Shown in pieces: positions 1-11,345 of a stretch of DNA of 64,000 nt. The translations under genes were made by a program, and so were the position numbers. The stretch lies in contig MNCI01018369.1 in the NCBI GenBank assembly GCA_015680685.1, positions 93,562 to 157,561 of the forward strand, read 5' to 3'. The notes under the pieces were generated by a model that was not told the DNA's origin, did not search any database, and worked only from the letters and a program-made list of their open reading frames with translations. How positions within the stretch are numbered: position 1 is the stretch's first letter; the number at the start of each line of letters is the position of its first letter. The stretch comes from Gnetum montanum. Taxonomy: Eukaryota; Streptophyta; Gnetopsida; Gnetales; Gnetaceae.

Positions 1-286
1 CCTCCTTTGTTCTTATCTTTTATAAGCAAGGCTCAATCAAGGTGACCTCTAGGATAGGCCTTAGCCTTGGAACTTCATCTTGCCTAGATTGGCCAATTTT
101 AGAAATAGGAATTTGGCAAATAGATTCCACTTTGAGCTCCTCCTAGAGGGGTTCAATGGCATGGGTTACCTCTCGTGCTTGTTCCTGGGGCTTTTGCTAC
201 TACTACTGTTGGTCCCTTTCTCCTCTATGTCACTTTTCCTTGGGCTTTGAGGACCATATTGCCTACAATCCTCATTTTGGTACCAT
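1..286 (-). pseudogene. Extra ORF (aORF) of element C, N-terminal fragment
   Basis: Start of the extra gene that A and B carry between pol and the 3' LTR. On the minus strand a start codon at 286-284 is followed by Val-Pro-Lys, matching the Met-Ala-Pro-Asn start in element B (19956) and the Met-Ala-Leu-Lys start in element A (7511). About 200 bases further on, the stretch around 30-140 aligns with 20080-20230 of element B (shared 'caaagtggaatctat' and a following 'gtcaccttga' block). Stops interrupt it. The rest is off the left edge. Function unknown; the better copies resemble a plant transposon-associated domain. Confidence 0.55.
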
Positions 287-2289
287 TTTTGACCACAAAC
301 ATAACTCATGATTAGCATTTTACTACATAAACCTTAGTTATTGTGATATCTTTCTCGTTAGATTATGTTATGTTTAGCTTGTTTGTGATCTTGGTTGCTA
401 GATTATTGCAATATTATTTTATTTGTTAGCTATCGAAGTTTATGTAATGGTCTTAATCCTTTAAGGTAGTTGATTTTAATATTATTTTAATAGGTTGATC
501 ATGGGAAGTTAGAAAATTTTCAAAAATTTTTTCTCTGAAAACCAAAGGTTTATGTCCCCCATGACATCAATCTTACCTTTGAAAGTGCAAGGATAAAAAA
601 ATGGGCTAAATCAAGTTAGTGGTTTCAAAGTTATGGCACTAGAAAGGCTTGTGGCTTGGAAAATGGTAAAAACTCATCTTGCATCTTCAAAAATGATGCA
701 AAAATGGCTAATTATCATGTATATTTATAGTATTTTTGTAACATGTTAACAAGGATGCATTAACTCATCCCACTACATTGACAAGGCTATGTCAATGTAG
801 AGGTTCTTAATAATTTTGCATATAAAGAAAAAAGGAATTTTTGATGAGCTTAGGGACAAAATGAGAGCCCAATGGAAGCCAAAAAAATATTGAATGATGG
901 TAATAACATTGAAGATGGTAATGTTGGCTGGGGAAAAAGGATTTTGAGCAAGTTTGGATGAATTCGACATGCCAAAATTAAGCAAATCTAGACGCTTGAA
1001 TGCAATTTGATGGGATTGATCACACATCTTGCCAATGAATAGGAATTTTAACTTAGGGAAGACCAAAGGGAATGTAAGTGGGTGCTCCCCAAAGCAAGTG
1101 TATGCCTATGATGCCCTTGCATCCCATCATCCCAAGAAGTCTATAGGAACAAAGTATGATTAATGATCATTTCAAGTTAAAACTCACATCCAATGGAGTA
1201 AATGTCATAGAATTATGGAATCCTTAAAACAAAGTAGTCAAGTAACCATGATATGAGGTAGTAAGGTGATATGTTATGGTTTGAGAATGATAGTAAAGAG
1301 AGAGAAAATGGTAGGTAGGTAATCTACATCAAGGTCACATGAGATCCTTGTGAAGTTTGTGATTAGGTGATCTGATATCATCTCATCCTCAATCTAGACC
1401 ATGTCCATTCAATGTAAGTGACTTTGCATTATCATATCTTGGCCCTTCAACCATCAAGAGTTCATGAAAATTCCCAAAGGACAATCACCACTCCAAGAGA
1501 AGAAGAAAAGATAAGAAGGAAGATAAAAAGGACCTTAGTTGGAGGGGTGCCTTCAGGCATGATTAACATGACTTTCTAGCCTCATAACTATTTCTTGTAG
1601 CCCATTATTATGTCTAAGGGATATGCTTTGAATTATCATGCTTATTTTTTGCACAAGAACCACATCATGCAAAGATGTGCTTCCTTTAATAGTCAATAAT
1701 AGGAGTGATGAGAGACCAATGGAGAAGAGTCATAAAATGCGAGAAAGAAGTTGGGAAAAGAATATCACAAGTCCCCTTGAAGTCATACCCTTTCTCATTC
1801 CTTCTTAGTCTATTTTGAGTCTCTTCAGTAGCCAGATCATTAGTTACTTTTATTTTTAATTGGAAGGACCTCATAGATCCAAGATGCATAGCCTCTTGTA
1901 GAATGAATGAGATGGTTGAATGTTATAATCACACTGCTTGCTACCATGAGAAAATTGAGAACTTGTTAATAGAGGTCATAATCAAAAGACAAAAAACTTG
2001 GTCATTAGCAAATCAATTATTACATTAATAGCTATATTCTTTAACTCCTAGTCTTAATAGTAGTGGTGGTAACAAAATTCAAATATTTCTTATAAAATAA
2101 GATAAAAATACTAAAACAAAGAATAAAAGAAAAGGAACAATATATAAAATAATTGATAAAATAGTCAAAAAAATGAAAAACATATGAAGAACAATGTAAA
2201 AAAAATGTGGAAAGTGATTAATCCTCATAAGGTATTAGCATGGATGGCCATCTCCCCCATGACTAAGTTGAGAGGAGGAGATTTGAAAA
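287..2289 (-). other. Element C spacer between pol and aORF
   Basis: About 2 kb without a credible reading frame. It aligns in patches with the corresponding spacers of D (38471-40330), G (54700-56600), B (18050-19955) and A (5860-7200). A shared landmark is the segment around 1080-1125 ('gctccccaaagcaagtg...tgcccttgcat'), seen again near 39145 and 55475 and, on the other strand, near 6590 and 19360. The short open frames here (for example 773-1066 and 1686-1889) are not conserved in the sister copies and I do not regard them as genes. Confidence 0.6.
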
Positions 2290-2449
2290 ATAGAGCATGC
2301 TTACTTGGAGGTATTATTGTTGCTAGTTACCCTTAGTTTAAAAAAAGCTTTTACTTGTTGGATGTTGATCAGTAGTCTTTTCTCTGAACTTGAAGGATGA
2401 TAAATGATCATAGTACCTAAAGGAAAAGTTGCATGAATTACATAGGATC

Positions 2450-2454
2450 CTTTT
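2450..2454. other. Target-site duplication of element A, left copy (ctttt)
   Basis: Five bases directly before the first LTR of element A. The bases directly after its second LTR are ctttc (11335-11339), four of five identical. The uninterrupted paralogous site in element D (40535-40540) reads ctttc, so the left copy has mutated. Confidence 0.75.
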
Positions 2455-3322
2455 TGATGAATTGTGATTCATTAGGCTTCGATATCAGAACCATGATATT
2501 ACGTACACGATATTGGGTATGTGATATCGTGGCCTAGCTAGCAATATCAGATGTGCAATATCGTGACTCCTGTGTGGGCCTATAAATACACATGTAGGTG
2601 CAAGGAGTTGGGAGTCAATTTTTAGAATCATTTGGTTGTTCATTTTAGAAGTTAGCTTTCATTTTTAGTTCTTCTCAACCCTTTTCCCCTAGTGCATACC
2701 CGTAGTGTGATGATTGTAATTGTACAACACCTTCATTCGAGTGTGATGTACTTAGACACGCACATGATTAGAAATAAAGATCAAGATTACTTCATCATTG
2801 TAGCATTCACCTAGTTTAATTATTTAATTGTTATTTATTACTTTCATAATTAATCTCTCTCTACCTTCCTCTCCTATCCTTGTTAGTAAATGCAGAATGA
2901 GTACGACTTAATCACGAGCATTTAAGTGTGAATACTTGGTATCCCAGTAGTGTACCTAGGACATGCACTTGGTAATCCCAGTAGTAGTACATGAAGTCCA
3001 AGATGTGTACAGATGATTAAGGGATGGATACTCATTACACTTAGGCTAGCTTAGACTCTCTTCATCCTTTTCCTCTTAGCTTAACAAGTTATTTTCCATT
3101 GCCTCTAGGAGTACCACTAGTTTAGAACTGCATAATACACCTCACCCTAAACTAAACCATACATGACAAAGAAAATACTAGTCTAGGTGGGAAGATAGTG
3201 AACTGCGATCAACGAGTAACTATCTAGATACCACAACTAGCTTGTCTGTGGAGTTCAACCAGATAGTGCATGAAATGCTCATATTCGTATGGTTGAGTGT
3301 ATGGGTACCTAGCCACTCATCA
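2455..3322 (+). repeat. Element A 5' LTR
   Basis: 868-bp LTR, TGATGA...TCATCA. Near its start is a series of imperfect short repeats around a gatatc core (2475-2565), then a TATA box (tataaata, 2581-2588). The partner LTR is at 10481-11334; I judge the two to be roughly 88 percent identical by eye, mostly C/T and G/A changes, which points to an old insertion. Confidence 0.9.
2581..2588 (+). promoter_or_regulatory. TATA box of element A 5' LTR
   Basis: tataaata, preceded by gggcc, about 125 bp into the LTR and conserved in the 3' LTR (10593-10600) and in the LTR of H (63128-63135). Probable promoter for the genomic RNA, with transcription starting some 30 bp downstream. Confidence 0.6.
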
Positions 3323-3323
3323 T

Positions 3324-3341
3324 TGGTGCTATTGCTAGGGA
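3324..3341 (+). other. Primer-binding site of element A (tRNA-Asp type)
   Basis: tggtgctattgctaggga directly follows the LTR. The best-preserved family version is in element G (minus strand, 62913-62930), complementary to the 3' end of plant tRNA-Asp as in Athila/Tat-type elements. A differs from it at two bases. Confidence 0.75.
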
Positions 3342-3455
3342 GAATGCTAGTTATTTAGATTAGTTATATCACCCAAGATTGCTGTAACAAAGTATTTACA
3401 ATATATCTCTTAGAAAAGGAATTAATTCCAATTAAGTCATACACTTTTCACAACA

Positions 3456-5320
3456 ATGTCTCTCTCACAAAACTATGATAACACAACAACCACTAAGGCA
3501 ATTCATTGGAGAACCAACGAATTATACAATGATGAGGACAAAGTTTGGAGTACTCAATTTGATACAGGGGTCTCCTATGTACATGAACAAAGAAAACATT
3601 GTCCCAACTCATAAATTCATAACCTACCTAGTAACAATGAATCCCTACTAGCCAGTAAGAGCCTAATGCATATACAAGAGGTTGTTTGAATATCCTATAG
3701 GCATCAAAAGGAAAGCTATCTACCTAGGCTTAATTTAAACAACTTTTCCAAATTTTTAGGAGGCTATGATTTAATTCCATAACATCGTTTAGAAGCCTTC
3801 CATTATGCCTGTGTATGGAACAATATTGATAATGGGTGGCAAAAACTTAAGCTCTTTCCTTTGACACTTGTTGGCCAAGCAAAAGTATGGTATAGGTCCT
3901 TAAGACCAAAATCAATTCAACATTGGCCAACAATGGTAGAACTCTTCAATGAAAAATATCAAACTTATGCAAGAGTGTCAACCTTGAGGAGACAAATCCA
4001 AGAGTGAAAATAGGGACAACATGAACCATTGGACATGGCCTTAGAAAGATACTATTCATTGTTAAACAATTGCCCAGGCCATGTATTCTTCAAGGAAAGG
4101 CTAATGTACCACATCATGGATGGGCTTCGTAATGAAATAAGGGAAACCCTAGGGATCTGTGCCTGAGGTCAACTATACGAGCTACAAACCCATCAACTCC
4201 AAGAGCTTATTAAGCAGGTAGCAAAAGAAGAAGGAGAAATGATTAAATGGGAGAATGTTGAAAACTCTCAGTAGGAGCACAATCTTAAATTAGAAAAGGT
4301 CCATAACCATAAAGAGGAGAAATCAACTCACCTTGAGGAAGTGCAACCGTTTCTACCTTTGCTAATGCAACAATCACTAGATGAAATCGTGGTAAAGATT
4401 AGTAAGATAATGGAGTGGATGTAGGGAAAATATGGAGAATATGCTAACAATAGTAGAGGCACAACTATGCCAAATCAAGAAATAGGATAGGACACCACAC
4501 AACAATCAAAACAAAGGGTAGAAGATAATAAGAATAAGAACTCAACTTCCAACTTCTCATATCAATGCAATGTCAATCTATATGATCACCCCAAAGGCCA
4601 ATGCCCAGTTTTGTCACATTTACATGAGCATTAAGGAGGAATGTTACACCTAGATTTCATACAGAAATATCGGGTTCAACCACAATGGAAAAAGCTCCAG
4701 TCATGGGGAAAGCCATCACCAACTCGATTGTATCCTTTGTATGTCCCAATGTCAAATGCTTACTATGTTCAACACCCTATTTCTCCAACTGGATCATCAT
4801 CCTCTACTTCACCTCATCATTACCATTCTCTAGAATACTATCCACTCATACCCTCTCAGACAAGGTTGCCACCTCATGTGCCTTACACTTTTTCTCAAAA
4901 ACAATATTCTCATGCTTCACCTCCTTCTACGTCACCACCAATTGTACCAGAAGGTTTTACACCATAGCACCAACCTAGGAATGCTACTTGTGCTACTACT
5001 ATTAGCAGTAGTGAAAGAGTCAAAAGCATCATTTCTTTAGGCAGGGCCGTAGAAAGAAGCAACATGATGTTGAACCCACTACATCTCCTAAACAAGTGCA
5101 AGTTCAACATTGTGATGCATCCTTCTCCTCGAACTCAACACCTCGTGTTACTTTATCAGGACCACGAATCATTGCTCCAACAACTATGCGGCCCAATGAA
5201 TATAGCCATGTAGGGAGACATACCAATCCTTACATACCATCTTATGATCAAGGGTGCCATATTGGGTCAACTTTGTATCAATTGAACTCATCTTCTAACT
5301 TACCCCACTATGTCAACTAA
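3456..5320 (+). pseudogene. gag: gag of element A (decayed)
   Basis: Structural polyprotein of the particle, broken by several stops. The start at 3456 is chosen because the first codons (Met-Ser-Leu-Ser-Gln-Asn-Tyr-Asp-Asn) match the gag start of H (63571, Met-Pro-Leu-Leu-Gln-Asp-Tyr-Asp-Asn), and both continue with the shared HWRTN motif. The Retrotrans_gag-type core lies at about 3770-4170: Trp-x2-Leu-x-Leu-Phe-Pro, then Ala-Lys-Val-Trp-Tyr, Leu-Phe-Asn-Glu-Lys-Tyr, Leu-Arg-Arg-Gln-Ile, and Arg-Tyr-Tyr-Ser-Leu-Leu-x2-Cys-Pro-Gly-His. A Cys-x5-Asp-His-Pro-Lys-Gly-x-Cys-Pro remnant of a zinc knuckle sits near 4566-4620, followed by a Pro/Tyr/Ser-rich tail (4641-4967). No protease follows. 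The N-terminus differs from that of the B/D/G gag type. Confidence 0.8.
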
Positions 5321-7510
5321 AATACAATGTGTGCACCCCAATTTGGATACATTCCAACCATGACATCAAAAGACACCTAGTGGTTTGGATATGACTAGGT
5401 CCCAGTATTTCTAAAATGCATGTATCCAACCCTTCCATTTATTAATTCTTGCTATGATTAAAAGTTTAGTTATGGGGGATATCCCCCATTCTAATAAATA
5501 GAATTAATAAATATTTTTCCTTTTCTTTAATATTACAATTTCTTGTTTTCTAGTTTTTCATCTTTTAATTTTTTGTTTTATCCTTTTATTGGCTAGTTCA
5601 TATTTTTATTTATTGTTTTATCTTTTTATCTTTTTATGGGTAATCTCATCTATGAATAAAACACTCATGTGACTCATTGGTTGAGGTGTTGTTCTATGCT
5701 ATCAAGTCTCAAGTGACTAATTACTTGGATAGCGAGCCCATCACATCCACTCACCCATTCTATTAATAAGAGGTTATACTCTAGGTCCAATGATATTCTT
5801 GACATCATTAAAACTTAAAGTAATTTTGTGCTCATTATACCTAGAGAGAAAAATGATGGACTAAGAGGGAATGGTCAAGGTGTGACATCAAGGGGACTTG
5901 TGGATTCTCTTTGGTGACATCTGTAGGAGTTACCATATATCTTGGGTGTACTAAGATTCTTGTAGATCTAACAAACAATGGAAGTAAGAGTAATAAAGAC
6001 ACTCAATCAAGAAAACTCAATGCTAATCTAGGGGGTCCCACTAGAAAGACATGCACCCATGCTTGAAGGTTGGCAACTTCTTTGGATTAAGCATTCAAAA
6101 AAAAGAAAAAAAAAGTGTGTGCCAAAGTGTCCAAAAAAAAGAGAGAAGATCAAGATCAAAGTGCTATAAAGCAATCACTCCTCCCTTGAACAAAATGCCA
6201 AGTGATCATATGCCTTGCTATCATGGTGCTCTTATGGTTGTCCATCATTGGATGAAGCAATGCGATGTCATTGATTGAAGGAATGGACTTAGTCTTGAGT
6301 TTGGAGCAATAAGGTAATGACACATTAATCATGCCCTACACTCAAGATTCATTATGCCCTGGGTCAGCTACCTCATGTCCTAATCTCTACAATCCCTTCT
6401 ACAATTCGCCTCATCTTGCTATTCATGTATTTGTGACTCATGTCTTGTGTAGCATTGAATGCATACCTCATCATGGTGGTATCTACATGTGTGTGTTTTC
6501 TGGAATTGGTGTGGATTACATTTAACCCTTCTAATGCCTATGGACATTTTAGTATGTGGTTACGCAAGGGTATTATAGGTTGGAACCTACTTTAGCGAGG
6601 ACCCACTTGCGTAACCCTTGTAATCTACACTCATAACACATCACCATCACATCATTTTATACCGTACAAGGATTAAAATACTCTTTCCCTCATCATCCTT
6701 CTGGTTTAAATGTTCCTATGTACCTAAACATGTCCTTTCTCCTCATTCGATTCATGCATTCCATTGCCAGATTCTACACCATTATACTTTTTGTGCCTTC
6801 AGAACTATTTAAAATTACCCTGGATCTTTTACACCAACTTCAAGTCCTTCATTTTTGAGTTTATAATTTTAAAAATTTATTAATTTTTTAAGTACCATAC
6901 TTTAAATAGGTTGCGATATTGTGTACGTGATATCAGGTCCGACGTGATATCAAGGCCATGCTATCGCGTATGCAATATTGCATTGAACAAAACTAAATAT
7001 ATGGACCCCCTGCATGCATGTCAACATCATTTTCAACTATTCACATGGGGGGAATTTTTTAAATTTTTTTCTACAACTCACGACTTGCACACCTCTTATT
7101 CCAATAGCCATAACTCGCTTGCCAACACTCCAATTCTTATTTCAAAAAAACCTACTTAAAATCGAAGTTTTTAGCTTCGTCATGGGGAAGGGGTACACTT
7201 CAAATTGCACATAAATTTTTTGGAATTCATCATCACCTGAAGGATAACATAAAGGGTAATTGATTATAAAAAAAATGGTGATAAACATGTGCCAAAAATA
7301 ATCTTATCTCCTTACCTATGCTAGGAAATTAAATTTTAAAGCCACCTAATCAAATTAGAGCCCTAATATTAAAACTTTTAGGGGACATTTCCACAATATT
7401 TTTTAAATCTATATCACACGAAATAAGAAACAAATTCATTAAGGTAGAAGTAAGGTATAACTTAAATTTTGTAAACAACCTTACTAATGGTTGGCCTCGT
7501 GTGATTGCTA
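5321..7510 (+). other. Element A spacer between gag and aORF
   Basis: Non-coding, in the place where pol should be. It aligns in pieces with the post-integrase spacers of B, D and G, for example 'gtgacatcaaggggact' at 5882 versus 'gtgactttaaggggact' at 18620, and 'aggacccac' with flanking text near 6598 versus 19365. So gag is joined almost directly to the post-pol spacer and pol is missing. The short frames here (6051-6278, 6331-6525, 6911-7159) are not supported by sister copies. A cluster of gatatc-type repeats at 6912-6985 is reported separately. Confidence 0.6.
6912..6985. repeat. Cluster of gatatc/atattg short repeats inside element A
   Basis: About 75 bp with gatattg, gatatca (twice), ctatcgc and caatattg cores spaced 15-25 bp apart, several preceded by acgtg or tgtacgtg. 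Very similar clusters occur at the outer end of the A and H LTRs, but here the cluster is within the internal spacer and no TATA box follows. It may be a captured LTR fragment or an independently used enhancer-like block. Confidence 0.5.
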
Positions 7511-10200
7511 ATGGCCCTTAAACGTGGACAATAAGAAGGACCCTCTGAAGGTGTGTCCAAGCAACCTAGGAGAGGCAAAGGATAAGCATCTCCCAAATAA
7601 TGTGTAGAGTAGAAGGCACAATCATTTAGCATCTATCAAGAGATTCCTGCTACTACACAGTCAGGATAGGTAGAAGGAGGAGCTATTGAAGTACCTGAAT
7701 AGGGACAACACCTCACGTTGTCCTCAGAGTGTGTTCAGGCTATCCAAGAAAGGTCCACATTGGCAGCTGTGATCATTAAATTAAACTTTGGACCTTTCAC
7801 GAAATTTGCTCCTAAGGCTATTAGGGACCAACTCAAAGGGTCCCCATTATGGTCCATCCTCTCTGAAACTGGTGCCTGGTACTTAGGAGAAATGCATCAA
7901 TTTTGGCATAATAAAGAAGAAGGCACCACAGTTGACATTTGTGGTGTGTCTATAGATTTTTCCACCAAGGCCATCTCAGAAGTGTTGAACCTTCTAAATA
8001 CAGGGCCAAAAGTTGCTCACCTATCCACTCGCTTTAATGCTAATGTGTGAAGATTTTTCTTGGACATGGTGTATGGAAAAGAGGAATAGAAATATGGAGA
8101 GTTGATGTTGGAAGAAAGGATATACTTCAATATTGGTACTTATCACATATTCCCCACAAGAGGATTAAACAAAATTTCAACATATGTGGAAAGAGGAAGT
8201 GCGATATTGATTGGAAAGGTTAATGCTAACCTTCCTCATCTATATCTCGTGGAGATCTTGAGGTGGTTTGAAGAACGCAAGATAGATAAGTTTGCATTGC
8301 CCTTCCCTTGTCTCATCAGGAAGCTATAGAAATGTGCTGGTATTTTAGGGTACACCAATGACATTCCTAGAAGAGCCAAAAATTCTTTGTTCGCTGAACT
8401 ACTAAATCCACCACCCCAAAGGAAGAGTGCCAGTGAGACACTAGAGCCAAAGCAAGAATAGATGGTGGGGCCCACTGCAACTAAAACTACAGGGCCTAGC
8501 TAACTCCCAAGCATTCAACCTAGTTAACAACAAGAAAGGCCCAACATGAGGTAGCAAAAGCAACCATCACAACCACTGCAGGATTTTCAACCGTCGATGA
8601 GCCATCTCAGGGCCATCACTGAGACAGTCGATTGGGGAAGTCATGATGATGTTAATCTCTTCTACATCATCGATGACACCATTTGGCCCATAGTTTCTAT
8701 TGATTATGCATAGGGTGAGGTGTCCATCCAAATAGGATGAGGGAAGATCCATTGGTCACAACAAATTTCAGGAAACGTTGCATCTTTCCAGGTGCAATTG
8801 GAAATGGGTGAAGGGACAACAGTGGTGGTCATGTAGCACCAAGATGCAATAGGAGCCAAAAAATTTGTTACAAACCACATTAAGGAATCCTTCAACATCC
8901 CTGTTGTGCCATCAGCTGATTTCATAGGAGCACACAATGCTCAAACCCTAGCTGGTCCCTCAATGAATCTTGTGGAGCATGATGATGTTCTTGATCAATT
9001 GCTATAGATAGGACAAGTAATGATGTCCTTTTTTGACATTCCAAAAGATGTCATAGCAATAAAATCAGTCCTCATCTCCACCAAAGGAAGGCTAGTCATG
9101 GCAAAGATTAGGGTTGAGCATGCGGAGATGGAGTTGGCAAGACTTCAAGAAAGGCTTGTTACCCTGCAAGCTACATAGTGGGACCCATCTCAATTCATTT
9201 CCATAGACTAGCTAGACACTTTTAGGATGGAGAAAATCAATAAACTATTGGGGAAAAATAAAAGAGTGGCAGAGGAGAAGGAGAAGGTTGACTGGGATGC
9301 CTCCAAGGCACAAGCACAAACCTACATGCATGCCAATGTTCTATTGCACAAGCCTTATAGGAAGAGAATAAATAGATTGCTGCTGACAATCTTCTATTGA
9401 CCACTATGGAGAAACAGAAGAATGTTCTTGAGGAAAAATTTTAGCAATTACTAGAGTAGTTGGTCAAGGTCAACCAATACATGAACTGTTTGGTTAGAGA
9501 GAATTGAACCCTCTCAATGGAGGAGGTATGCACAATCCGTCAGAAGATGGCCATTAAAATAAGCGCATGGTAAAATGAGGCCAAGTGGCATGAAAAGTTA
9601 AAGGAGCATTTTAAAGACTAGGTAGGGATGTACAAGAAAGTCATAGAAAAGGATATCCATATGGCCAAGGCTCACATCAACACTTTAAATGCTCAACACA
9701 GTGATTGGTGAGCCATATTGGACACATATGCATTTTCCCACCAAGTAGAGCTTAAAAGAAATATCTCATAGAGTACATGGAATTAGCAAACTTGCGATAT
9801 GCCAATCTAGCCATGTTGACAATAGGATGCCTGAGAATAGAGCTCGAGAAGCAAGTAGCTACTACCTACACCAAATATGAAGAAGAATTTGCAAGGCATA
9901 AGAAAACATTGTAGAAGCTACAAGTTGCAAATTTTGAACTAGAGATGGTTACAAGTAGCTATCAAGGGTAGAAAGATGTTGCAATAGACTTGGCTCGATG
10001 GCATTCAGATTTGAAAGAGTATAGAAACAAAGCTAGAGCCTACAAGGAGGAATGACGGTTGTTTATGGCTTGGTACGTTAAAGTAAATAAGAGGTTCCCA
10101 CAACTACTGTGTCCATGGGAGGTGCTGACTCCATCAAACATTGCAACATTAGCATGGACAACATAGGATCCCTGAACTAAAGGAGAAAAGGTCCAGACAC
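7511..10200 (+). pseudogene. Extra ORF (aORF) of element A, plant-transposon-protein-like with helical tail
   Basis: Third gene of the element, sense strand, between the spacer and the polypurine tract; about 890 codons with stops. The start at 7511 (Met-Ala-Leu-Lys-Arg-Gly) is shared in kind with B (19956) and C (286). The best open part is 7718-8050, then 8102-8329 in another frame. Features: a hydrophobic/aromatic block with KLNFGPF and LSETGAWYLGE, a 'Val-Asp-Ile-Cys-Gly-Val-x-Ile-Asp-Phe-Ser' strand, then Arg-Phe-Phe, Ile-Gly-Thr-Tyr-His-Ile-Phe-Pro, Ile-Gly-Lys-Val-Asn-Ala-Asn-Leu and 'Phe-Pro-Cys-Leu-Ile' with a Gly-Ile-Leu-Gly-Tyr-Thr-Asn-Asp block. This order recalls the 'putative plant transposon protein' domain (Pfam PF20167, recalled, not searched) of Athila-type extra ORFs. 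The second half (about 8980-10080) is Lys/Glu/Leu-rich and helical. It ends with a Cys-Pro-Trp...Ala-Trp-Thr...Asp-Pro motif also found in B. Role unknown. Confidence 0.65.
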
Positions 10201-10463
10201 TCTTATAGAGCCATCAAATCCCAAAGCTTGGAGCACAAGACAAGGTGAAGTGTGGAGGAGCCACTGCCACCTGGAATCACATGAGTTCCACAAAATTTTG
10301 TAATTTTGTGATTTTGTATTTTTTTGTGTCTATTCCAATTTTTTTCTATTTAATTCTCGACTGTGGCATAAATAAATTCCTAGTTAGTCAATAATCCCAT
10401 ACCTCTCCACTGTGTAATCAATGGAGCTTGTTCTCATTTTGTTCGACTTGAGGACAAGTTTTC

Positions 10464-10480
10464 ATTCAGTCATGGGGGTA
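10464..10480 (+). other. Polypurine tract of element A
   Basis: attcagtcatgggggta immediately before the 3' LTR, with a conserved 'gaggacaagttttcatt' just upstream. The same arrangement precedes the 3' LTR of B (23033-23041) and, on the minus strand, of D (38443 on) and G (54675 on). Primes plus-strand DNA synthesis. Confidence 0.7.
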
Positions 10481-11334
10481 TGATGAATCGTGATTCATTA
10501 GGCTCTGATATTAGACTTGCGATATCACGTAAGTGATATCGTGACCTAGCTAGTGATATTGGATGCATGATATTGTGACTCCTAGGAGGGCCTATAAATA
10601 CACATGTAGGCACAAGGACTTGGAAGTCAGTTTTTAGAATCAATCAGTAGTTCATTTTAGAAGTTAGCTTTCATTTTTATCTCTTCTCAACCCTTTTCCC
10701 CCAATGCATGCCCACAGTGTGATTATTGTAATTGTACGATACCTTCATTCAAGTGTGATGTACTTGGACATGCACATGATTGGAAATAAAGATTGAGATT
10801 ACTTCATCATTGTAGCATTCACTTAGTTTAAGCATTTAATTGTTATTTATTGATTTTGTAATTAATCTCTCTCTACCTTCCTCTCCTATCCCTATTAGTA
10901 AACACAAAATGAGTATGACTTAATCATGAGCATTTAAGTGTGACTACTTGGTATCCCAGTAGTGTACCTAGGACATGTGCTTGGTAATCCCAGCAGTAGT
11001 ACACAAGGTCCAAGATGTGTACAGATGATTAAGGGATGGATGCTCATCGTACTTAGGCTAGCTTAGACTCTCTTCATCCTTTTCCTCTTAGCTTAACAAG
11101 TTATTTTCCATTGCCTCTAGGAGTAGCACTAGTTTAGGACTACATCATACAACCCACCTTGGACTAAACCATATGTGACAAAGCAAATACTAGTCCAGGT
11201 GGGAAGACAGCAAACTGCAATCAACGAGTAACTATCTAGATACCACAACTAGCCCATCTATGGAGTTCGACCGGATCGTGAGTGAAATGCTTGTATTTGT
11301 ATGGTTGAGTGTAGGGGTACCTAGCCACTCATCA
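10481..11334 (+). repeat. Element A 3' LTR
   Basis: 854-bp partner of 2455-3322, TGATGA...TCATCA, TATA box at 10593-10600. Followed by ctttc, the right copy of the target duplication. Confidence 0.9.
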
Positions 11335-11345
11335 CTTTCCATAAT

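Larger units (their letters stand above)
1..2454 (-). mobile_element. Element C, 3' part (Ty3 LTR retrotransposon)
   Basis: This is the left-hand part of a minus-strand Ty3-type element that continues at 24096-31010. Read on the minus strand it holds, from right to left, the last stretch of the integrase region (about 2290-2454), a non-coding spacer (287-2290) and the first codons of the extra ORF (286 down to 1). The integrase tail aligns with 40390-40535 of element D. The aligned text breaks off exactly where the LTR of element A begins and resumes after the LTR of element B, so this piece and the one at 24096 were once continuous. Its 3' LTR lies outside the window. Confidence 0.85.
2455..11334 (+). 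mobile_element. Element A: Ty3 LTR retrotransposon lacking pol, with extra ORF
   Basis: Complete plus-strand element of 8880 bp bounded by LTRs that begin TGATGA and end TCATCA, flanked by a near-perfect 5-bp duplication (ctttt/ctttc). Order: 5' LTR 2455-3322, tRNA-Asp-type PBS 3324-3341, decayed gag 3456-5320, non-coding spacer 5321-7510, extra ORF 7511 to about 10200, polypurine tract near 10471, 3' LTR 10481-11334. No protease, reverse transcriptase, RNase H or integrase text is visible between gag and the spacer, so this copy must have depended on enzymes made by a relative. It lies inside the integrase of element C, next to element B. Confidence 0.9.

Noticed and set aside
773-1066. 97-codon minus-strand open frame
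   Set aside because: Lies in the post-pol spacer of C; not conserved in the matching spacers of D and G; no motif.
4910-5110. Minus-strand open frame opposite gag of A
   Set aside because: Antisense shadow of the Pro/Ser-rich gag tail.
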